DNA of 64,000 nt from the NCBI RefSeq assembly GCF_001442625.1, contig NZ_LMZQ01000003.1:248001-312000 (forward strand). Reading direction: 5' to 3'. The notes under the pieces are model-generated. The model did not search any database. It saw nothing but the letters and a program-made list of their open reading frames with translations, and was not told the origin of the DNA. Position 1 is the first letter of the stretch; each line of letters starts with the position of its first letter. Origin of the DNA: Pedobacter ginsenosidimutans. Lineage in GTDB: Bacteria; Bacteroidota; Bacteroidia; Sphingobacteriales; Sphingobacteriaceae. Shown here in pieces: positions 58,498-64,000 of this stretch. The translations under genes and the position numbers were made by a program.

Positions 58498-58530
58498 GAA
58501 GCTGTTTCTCTGAAGCAGCTTCTTTTTTTT
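58498..58530 (+). terminator. Terminator of the M57 gene
   Basis: GAAGCTG pairs with CAGCTTC around an 11-base loop, followed by eight T; 43 bases past the stop. Confidence 0.85.
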
Positions 58531-58605
58531 TAAACAATATTTTGAAATGATTTTAATACGAGGATTTCTTAACAAAGAATTGCCTCCTTTAAACAAACAT
58601 ATTTT

Positions 58606-58613
58606 TATCTTTA
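58606..58613 (+). promoter_or_regulatory. -7 box TATCTTTA of the OsmC gene
   Basis: One mismatch from TAnnTTTG; predicted start near 58620, 26 bases before the ATG. No -33 match at proper spacing. Confidence 0.35.
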
Positions 58614-58645
58614 GGTGTTAAACAATCTAAAAATAAAATCCAATC

Positions 58646-59062
58646 ATGAAAAGAAATGCAACAGCCGTATGGCAAGGTTCTATTAAAGAAGGTAATGGTA
58701 ACATCACTACACAAAGTACCACTTTAAATAATACTCAATATTCTTTTAATTCTCGCTTCGCAGAAGGCGTTGGCACAAATCCTGAAGAATTAATTGCTGC
58801 TGCGCATGCAGGCTGTTTTACAATGAAATTATCAGCTAACTTAACTGAAGCAGGATTTATAGCTGATAAATTGGAAACCAAATGCGAAATTAACCTGGAT
58901 CCATCTAAAGGTGAAATTGTAGAATCGCACTTAACGCTAACCGCTTCTGTTCCTGATTTAACACAAGAAAAATTTGATGAATTGGTAGCAGATGCAGAAA
59001 AAAACTGCCCAATCTCTAAATTATTAAACACAACGATTACCGTTGATGCGACTTTAGCGTAA
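58646..59062 (+). CDS. OsmC family peroxiredoxin
   Basis: A 138-residue OsmC/Ohr-type thiol peroxidase. The two catalytic cysteines are C57 in AAHAGCFTMKLS and C121 in NCPISKLL. The opening KRNATAVWQGSIKEGNG and the FNSRFAEGVGTNPEELIA segment mark it as OsmC rather than Ohr. It reduces organic hydroperoxides in the cytoplasm. Convergent with nadE; a REP variant lies between. Confidence 0.95.
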   Translation: MKRNATAVWQGSIKEGNGNITTQSTTLNNTQYSFNSRFAEGVGTNPEELIAAAHAGCFTMKLSANLTEAGFIADKLETKCEINLDPSKGEIVESHLTLTASVPDLTQEKFDELVADAEKNCPISKLLNTTITVDATLA

Positions 59063-59089
59063 AATGTGATGGCGGATCGGTAACAGATC

Positions 59090-59172
59090 TTCATTTCGAG
59101 CGGAGTGCAACGTAGTCGAGAAATCTGTCCCGATAGATCCCTCCATTCCGCTGCGCTTCAGTCGAGATGACG
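59090..59172. repeat. REP variant with TCCCGATAGATCC module
   Basis: TTCATTTCGAGCGGAGTGC on the left and CTTCAGTCGAGATGACG on the right. The centre contains TCCCGATAGATCC, related to the palindrome found in the tRNA-Asn pseudogenes. The following 59173-59302 is AT-rich with repeated CAATT/AACAATC words and no gene. Confidence 0.7.
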
Positions 59173-59302
59173 ACCAGTCTACAATTCACAGGTTAAACAA
59201 TTAACCAGTTAACCAACAAGTAAAAAGTTTTCAATTGGCAATTCACAATTTAACAATCTCAACAATTGAACAATCAAAATAACTTTTAAACCTTTCAACA
59301 AT

Positions 59303-60943
59303 CTAAGCCATATATTTCCCTACAATCGGCATTCTTCTGCCCATACCAAATGCTTTTGGCGATACCCTTAAAATAGGTGGTGTTTGATAACGCTTAAATT
59401 CGGCAACATTAACCATTTTCAGAATCCGCAGCACCAGTGCCTCATCAAAACCTTGAGCAATAATGGCTTTCGAGCCCTGTTTCTTTTCGATGTGCTGATA
59501 TAATATTTTATCAAGAATTTCATATTCAGGCAATGAATCAGAATCTTTTTGATCGGGTCTTAACTCTGCAGATGGTGGTTTAACAATAGTATTGATCGGA
59601 ATAATTTCCCTTTCTTTATTAATGTATCTCGCAAGCTCAAAAACCTGCATTTTATACACATCGCCAATTACCCCAATAGCACCGCACATATCACCGTATA
59701 AAGTACCATAACCAACAGCACACTCACTTTTGTTTGATGTATTCAATAAAATATAGCCAAACTTATTACTCATGGCCATATTAATAATTCCACGAATACG
59801 GGCCTGGATATTTTCTTCTGCAAGGTTAAAAGGCAGGCCCTTAAAAGCTGGTGCCAGTATATGATCGAAAGCTCCTGCAACCTCTTTAATTGGCACAATT
59901 TCGTGCATACAACCAATATTGTTAACCAAATCTAAAGCATCTTGAACGGAATGGTCAGAAGAGAATTTAGAAGGCATTAAAACGGCCATAACATTTTCAG
60001 GACCTAACGCGCGACAAGCCAAGGCGCAAACCACAGCGGAGTCGATCCCACCTGATAAGCCCAAAACGGCTTTACTGAAACCAGACTTCCTGAAATAATC
60101 CTTTATCCCTAGAATCAATGCATCGTGAATCTGCTCAACATCGGTTAATCTTTCCGATTGGGGATATTTATTACGCACATTTTCAACCTCTTCCAGATCA
60201 AAAACCTGAAGATCCTCTTCAAAATATTTCATTTCTGCTTTCATGGTTCCATCAGCATCGAAAACCAAAGAACCGCCATCAAAAATAATCTCAGTCTGCG
60301 CACCAACCTGGTTTACATAAAATACAGGCAGGTTATACTTTTTTGCATTATCCGCCAATACTTTAATGCGTTCATCATCATGGGTGTAAGAGAAAGGAGA
60401 TGCTGCAATATTAATCATTACATCAGGCTGCTCTTTAATCAGCTCATCCATTGGATTAGAAACATATAATGGATTATCATTGATATTCCACAGATCCTCG
60501 CAAATGGTGAGGGCAATTTTTTTACCCTTAAAATCGATACAGTTAAATTGTGTGGCAGGCTCGAAATAACGATACTCATCAAACACATCGTAGGTAGGCA
60601 GCAGTGATTTTTTAACCACCGCCTTAACTTTCCCTTCTTCGATAAAATAGGCTGCATTAAACAGATCTTTTCCCTGTAGTACTTCGTTTTTAATAGGTAG
60701 GCCTACAATACAGGCAATATCTGTACAATGCTTGGCAATCTCCTGAGCTGCAGTTTCGCACAATACAATAAACTCATCAAACTCCAAAAAATCTCTTGGG
60801 GGATAGCCACAAATAGCCAGCTCGGCAAAAACAACCAAATCTGCACCTTTATCTTTCGCCAATTGAATATTTTCGGTTATTTTTTTAGTGTTGGCCTCAA
60901 AGTTTCCGATATGGTAATTGAGTTGTGCTAGCGCTATTTTCAT
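59303..60943 (-). CDS. nadE: Glutamine-dependent NAD+ synthetase
   Basis: A 546-residue two-domain enzyme making NAD from deamido-NAD. The N-terminal nitrilase-type glutaminase has the catalytic Cys at 148 in LTICEDLW, with Glu in VFAELAICGYPPRD and Lys in KKSLLPTYDVFDE. The C-terminal ATP-pyrophosphatase has the P-loop SGGIDS at 297-302 and the later STEMAT-type segment NTSNKSECAVGYGT. Length fits the bacterial glutamine-dependent type. Single minus-strand gene; upstream are four short GTATCAAG direct repeats. Confidence 0.96.
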   Translation of the reverse strand: MKIALAQLNYHIGNFEANTKKITENIQLAKDKGADLVVFAELAICGYPPRDFLEFDEFIVLCETAAQEIAKHCTDIACIVGLPIKNEVLQGKDLFNAAYFIEEGKVKAVVKKSLLPTYDVFDEYRYFEPATQFNCIDFKGKKIALTICEDLWNINDNPLYVSNPMDELIKEQPDVMINIAASPFSYTHDDERIKVLADNAKKYNLPVFYVNQVGAQTEIIFDGGSLVFDADGTMKAEMKYFEEDLQVFDLEEVENVRNKYPQSERLTDVEQIHDALILGIKDYFRKSGFSKAVLGLSGGIDSAVVCALACRALGPENVMAVLMPSKFSSDHSVQDALDLVNNIGCMHEIVPIKEVAGAFDHILAPAFKGLPFNLAEENIQARIRGIINMAMSNKFGYILLNTSNKSECAVGYGTLYGDMCGAIGVIGDVYKMQVFELARYINKEREIIPINTIVKPPSAELRPDQKDSDSLPEYEILDKILYQHIEKKQGSKAIIAQGFDEALVLRILKMVNVAEFKRYQTPPILRVSPKAFGMGRRMPIVGKYMA

Positions 60944-60950
60944 GTTTAAT

Positions 60951-60993
60951 GTATCAAGGAGTGAGTATCAAGTAATGAGTATCAAGTATCAAG
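60951..60993. repeat. Four GTATCAAG direct repeats
   Basis: GTATCA(A)G occurs at 60951, 60965, 60979 and 60986 in the short gap between nadE and the next gene. No meaning is assigned; slippage-prone short repeats. Confidence 0.5.
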
Positions 60994-61006
60994 GGAAATA
61001 TCTCGA

Positions 61007-61681
61007 TTAAAAGAATACACCGAAATTAAGGGCCAAATAATGATTTCTAACATCTCTGGCTTTATCTGTTACAATATTAGTGAAACCGTTATTAAAAGTT
61101 AAACCTGCTACGATACTGGTATTGCCCGAAATATCAAATTCGCCACCACCACCGATGATTAATCCCGCACGATAAAGTTTAATGTTATCGGATACATTTA
61201 AATTATCGCCAACAACCGTTCCACCTGTTACAGCATCTTGTTTAGCACTGATGTTGATTGAATTAGACAATCCAAACTGACCATACCAACGTTTTCCGTC
61301 AGCCTTAACTGTTTTTAGTTTAATGGTTAAAGGCAAGTCTACATATTGTAATTTATATTTTAAATCGTAAGCTTTCGGTGCAGTGCTACTACTGGCGCTA
61401 TAATAAGGCAGAACATTCGCCTCTGTACTTTTACCATTTATCGAAGTGATGGTTAGCGCTGTAGAAAAACTATAATTCGGGGCAAAATTAAAATCACCGA
61501 TTAGGCCATAAGAAAAGCCCAAAGCTATTCCGTCTGTTTTTCCCTGCTCAGGCTTAATCCAACCAAAAGTCGGAGTAGCGGTTAAACCTAACCTAAAACC
61601 GTAATTGGTTAAAGGAGAATTTTGCGCCCATGCGCCAATACTCAAAAGAGACAAAATTAAAATGGTCGATATTCTTTTCAT
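61007..61681 (-). CDS. Outer-membrane beta-barrel (porin-like) protein
   Basis: A 224-residue exported protein with signal peptide MKRISTILILSLLSIGAWAQ, followed by an eight-stranded OmpA/porin-like barrel pattern (FRLGLTATPTFGWIKP, GFSYGLIGDFNF, NYSFSTALTITSING, LQYVDLPLTIKLK, YGQFGLSNSINI, GLIIGGGGEFDI, ending in HYLALNFGVFF with C-terminal Phe). This is the outer-membrane beta-barrel type common in Bacteroidota; pore function unknown. The reading frame continues upstream to 61738, but the ATG at 61681 gives the signal peptide. It is divergent from gldB. Confidence 0.85.
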   Translation of the reverse strand: MKRISTILILSLLSIGAWAQNSPLTNYGFRLGLTATPTFGWIKPEQGKTDGIALGFSYGLIGDFNFAPNYSFSTALTITSINGKSTEANVLPYYSASSSTAPKAYDLKYKLQYVDLPLTIKLKTVKADGKRWYGQFGLSNSINISAKQDAVTGGTVVGDNLNVSDNIKLYRAGLIIGGGGEFDISGNTSIVAGLTFNNGFTNIVTDKARDVRNHYLALNFGVFF

Positions 61682-61705
61682 GCTATAGGTGTTTATATAT
61701 ATTTG
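61675..61705 (+). promoter_or_regulatory. gldB promoter TTTT-N19-TATATTTG
   Basis: TTTT at 61675-61678, 19 bases, then TATATTTG at 61698-61705, one mismatch overall. The predicted start falls on or beside the gldB ATG at 61712, so the message may be leaderless. The -33 part lies inside the divergent porin-like gene's start. Confidence 0.5.
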
Positions 61706-61711
61706 TTGTAC

Positions 61712-62746
61712 ATGATGTATAACGTAAAACACTGGCAAATTTATCTAATTTTTCTTTTTGCCATCACATTTATTTCCTGCAGGCAAAGCAACAGGCCAGA
61801 TGTAAGCAATATACAGGTAAACATTAAAATCGAAAGATTTGATAACGAGCTATTTGCCGGAAAAAACAAAAACATTATTGACGTAGATAAACAGCTTGGT
61901 TCGAAATATGGTGTGTTTTATGACGATTTTATCCACCGGATTTTAGACAGCAAATATTCCAACACCGAATCGTTGACCAACCTGTACCGCGACCAGGCTT
62001 ATACCGATTTAAGCAAAGAAGTTGATAGTGTTTTTCCAAACTTAAAAGTGCAGGAAGAAGGATTAAGCGAGACTTTTAAATACATTAAATACTATTACCC
62101 GAAAGCGAAGATTCCAAAATTTATCTCTTTTGCTTCAGGTTTTGCTTACCAAATGCCAGTAGGCGATAACTATTTGGGTATTGGTTTGGATATGTTTTTG
62201 GGCAAAGACAGCAAATTTTATAAGGCCATTGTGCAAAGTGTGCCCTTATACCTATCGAGAAGGTTTACACCTGAATATATAGTGCCCCGTGTAGCCGAAA
62301 CATACGCCCACGAAGAACTTTTTGCAGAGCCTGACGACAATAGAACCCTGTTGTCTAAAATGATCTTCCAGGGAAAGGTTTTATATTTCTTAGATCAGGT
62401 TTTGCCTGAAAACTTAAGCGATTCTACCAAAATTGGATATACCAAACAACAAATAGACTGGGCACAAAATTTCGAAGGCGATATTTGGGCATATTTTTTG
62501 GAGAACAATTACCTGTATGAAACCGACTATCAAAAAATCCAGGTGTTTTTATCCGAAGGGCCTTTTACACCGGGTTTAGGTGAAAATAGAGATTCGGCAC
62601 CAAAATTGGGTGTATGGATGGGTTGGCAAATTGTAAGAAAATATATGAAAGAACACCCTGATGTTACTTTACAAAAATTAATGGCAGATAACGATGCACA
62701 GAGAATTTTAAATCAATCGAAGTATAAACCGAAACAACAGAGATAG
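61712..62746 (+). CDS. gldB: Gliding motility lipoprotein GldB
   Basis: A 344-residue lipoprotein: signal helix then lipobox FISC (Cys 23). The rest contains the GldB hallmark segments RPDVSNIQVNIKIERFDNEL, YGVFYDDFIHRIL, KFISFASGFAYQMPVGDNYLGIGLDMFLG and the C-terminal WMGWQIVRKYMKEHP. GldB is a core gliding/type IX secretion-associated lipoprotein in many Bacteroidota; its exact role is unresolved, and presence alone does not prove motility. The frame can be read from a TTG at 61703 but the ATG at 61712 (or 61715) is preferred. lnt and lspA nearby process such proteins. Confidence 0.93.
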   Translation: MMYNVKHWQIYLIFLFAITFISCRQSNRPDVSNIQVNIKIERFDNELFAGKNKNIIDVDKQLGSKYGVFYDDFIHRILDSKYSNTESLTNLYRDQAYTDLSKEVDSVFPNLKVQEEGLSETFKYIKYYYPKAKIPKFISFASGFAYQMPVGDNYLGIGLDMFLGKDSKFYKAIVQSVPLYLSRRFTPEYIVPRVAETYAHEELFAEPDDNRTLLSKMIFQGKVLYFLDQVLPENLSDSTKIGYTKQQIDWAQNFEGDIWAYFLENNYLYETDYQKIQVFLSEGPFTPGLGENRDSAPKLGVWMGWQIVRKYMKEHPDVTLQKLMADNDAQRILNQSKYKPKQQR

Positions 62747-62868
62747 TTTATCAGTTTGCGGTTTTTAGTTATCAGTTAAGTTCGCAGGCAAAACAATTTA
62801 ACAATACAACAATTAAGCAATAAAATCGATCAGTTGAAATTTTAAAGTAATCATCCCAAACTAAATCT

Positions 62869-63639
62869 ATGAAAGTTGGCATTGTATTATCAGGCGGAGG
62901 TATTAGGGGAATAGCACATTTAGGCGTTTTAAAAGCCTTTAGCAATTTGGGCATTACCTTTAGCCACATTAGCGGAACAAGTGCAGGAGCAATAGCCGGA
63001 GCCTTTTTTGCCGCTGGCATAGATCCGGAAGAAGGCTTAAATATTTTTCTTAAAACGAAACTGTGGCGCTTCGTACGCCCTGCAGTGGGTTCTCTGGGTT
63101 TAATCAATATCGAAAACACTTCTCTGATTTTAAAGGAATATTTTCCGGAAGATTCAATTGAGAAGCTAAAAATACCTTTAACCATTGCTGCTGTAAATTT
63201 TAGCGAAGGCCGATTGGTTTATTTTACAAAAGGACCGCTTATTAGGGCTATTCATGCCTCTAGCTGCATACCTGGTATTTTTAAACCCATTATGATTGAT
63301 GGCCAGATGTATGTGGATGGTGGCATTTTAAACAATTTCCCGGTCGAACCTTTAATGGATGACTGCGATTTCATTATAGGCTCGTCTTGTAATCACCTTA
63401 AACCAGTTGATAAAATTACTGGTATTACCAACTTAATGGGGCGTGCTGGTATAATGTCTATTAACCATGATATGGAAAGAAAAGCAAAATTCTGTAATGT
63501 ATTAATCGAGCCAAAAGGTTTAGGGGCTATTAGTACATTCGACATGAAACGTGCAGAAGATATTTATTGGCTGGCACACGAAGAAGCCTTGATTACGATT
63601 AAAAACAGCCCAACAATTTCTGAATTAATTACAAAATAA
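62869..63639 (+). CDS. Patatin-like phospholipase family protein
   Basis: A 256-residue cytoplasmic serine hydrolase. It has the oxyanion motif GGGIRG at residues 9-14, nucleophile S38 in GTSAG, and the catalytic Asp 150 in VDGGILNNFP: a complete Ser-Asp dyad. Short RssA/YlbK-like length without extra domains. Substrate lipids are unknown. It lies 122 bases after gldB on the same strand; whether they share a transcript is unclear. Confidence 0.93.
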   Translation: MKVGIVLSGGGIRGIAHLGVLKAFSNLGITFSHISGTSAGAIAGAFFAAGIDPEEGLNIFLKTKLWRFVRPAVGSLGLINIENTSLILKEYFPEDSIEKLKIPLTIAAVNFSEGRLVYFTKGPLIRAIHASSCIPGIFKPIMIDGQMYVDGGILNNFPVEPLMDDCDFIIGSSCNHLKPVDKITGITNLMGRAGIMSINHDMERKAKFCNVLIEPKGLGAISTFDMKRAEDIYWLAHEEALITIKNSPTISELITK

Positions 63640-63958
63640 CAACTGGGCTTGACTTGCCCATTTCTCACCGAACGTAATATTTAAACTACAATAAAATAGT
63701 TTATGTTAAACAAATAAATGAGTGTAAAAAATACACTTATGCAATAAAAATATTACAATTCTCTTGGTGTTGATATAATATTATTTTACTTTAGGATTAT
63801 ACTTTGCAAATGCAGAGGTAATTAAACCTAAATGTCTATCTATGTTTTTCAACCTGATTATTCTTTTTCAAAGAAGAAGAATTCCTGTTTTTACGATCTT
63901 CTAACTTGATTCCCAAGTCAAATACAGATCATTAATTTTTACCTAAAAAAACCTAAAC
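63640..63958. other. 319-base gene-free leader region
   Basis: No gene is seen. It is AT-rich, with a small inverted repeat GTGTAAAAAATACAC (63723-63737) and a possible promoter CTTGG then TACTTTAG near 63772-63796, which would give an unusually long leader for the gene starting at 63959. The -7 box is one base off consensus, so this is weak. Confidence 0.35.
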
Positions 63959-64000
63959 ATGAAATTCTTAAAATTAAATAAAACCCTATTAACGGCCCTG
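63959..64000 (+). CDS. Start of an exported protein, truncated by the window
   Basis: ATG at 63959 after an AAAAAACCTAAAC leader, followed by 13 codons encoding MKFLKLNKTLLTAL, the basic and hydrophobic start of a signal peptide. The gene continues outside the window, so its product cannot be named. Confidence 0.6.
   Translation, partial: MKFLKLNKTLLTAL

Noticed and set aside
2575-59172. Calling the REP elements IS200/IS605 RAYT-linked REPs
   Set aside because: No TnpA_REP (RAYT) gene is in the window; the only nuclease genes near repeats are GIY-YIG, so the RAYT link is not supported here.
60158-60469. 103-codon frame antisense to nadE
   Set aside because: Lies in the NadE coding region; no family recognised.
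1-64000. CRISPR array
   Set aside because: The many palindromes are not regularly spaced direct repeats with unique spacers, and no cas gene is present.

Overview
The window looks like chromosomal DNA from a Bacteroidota bacterium of the Sphingobacteriaceae, most likely Pedobacter or a close relative. This rests on gldB, DUF2490, GIN-domain (DUF2807) and M57-type lipoproteins, A-rich leaders with little Shine-Dalgarno sequence, TAnnTTTG-type -7 promoter boxes, carotenoid genes with CrtYcd-type cyclase and CrtZ, and many dispersed palindromes starting TGTCATCCTGAGC. No phage, conjugation module, CRISPR array or DDE transposase was seen. The genus is inference; no database was searched.

Layout. 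1-1.65 kb: the end of a PhzF-family gene and a disrupted tRNA-Asn array holding a small GIY-YIG nuclease gene. 1.6-11 kb: PfkB kinase, cytochrome b5-like protein, then a dispersed carotenoid region (lycopene cyclase, phytoene desaturase crtI, beta-carotene hydroxylase crtZ; no phytoene synthase here) with an ECF sigma factor, murB, a TlpA-like thioredoxin and a likely small RNA after crtI. 11-17.5 kb: TetR regulator plus TolC/MFP/RND efflux operon. 19-22 kb: MFS transporter and a TPP-riboswitch-controlled thiD-tenA pair. 22-34 kb: a beta-propeller lipoprotein, lpdA, a TPR histidine kinase with NarL-type regulator, a Crp-like regulator and small metabolic or membrane proteins. 34-40 kb: two tandem CocE/NonD (S15-type) hydrolases and an M1 metallopeptidase, a likely extracytoplasmic peptide or ester hydrolysis set. 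40-51 kb: mixed accessory and housekeeping genes (GIN, DUF4261, ankyrin, DinB, nucleotidyltransferase, outer-membrane proteins, fabV, cold-shock, SIMPL). 52-64 kb: core genes serS, rsmI, lnt, lspA, nadE, gldB and a patatin, with M57 and OsmC proteins.

The most unusual signal is not a classical operon. Three separate GIY-YIG nuclease loci are each embedded in repeat structure: one ends inside a degenerate tRNA-Asn copy, one is a 3' fragment between two direct copies of a 127-bp palindromic repeat, and one lies between the two inverted halves of a single such repeat. The short TCCCGAT-NN-ATCGGGA palindrome that replaces the tRNA anticodon arm resembles modules found inside other repeats of the window. 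This suggests a mobile palindromic-repeat system carried by or associated with GIY-YIG nucleases. A second dispersed family of about 260 bp, ending in AGCGGGACTG, occurs at least four times.

Most assignments come from recognising protein families by eye. Promoters are -7 boxes matched to the Bacteroidota consensus and are tentative. Start codons were moved from upstream TTG/GTG codons to ATG where signal peptides, leaders or promoter boxes favour it.
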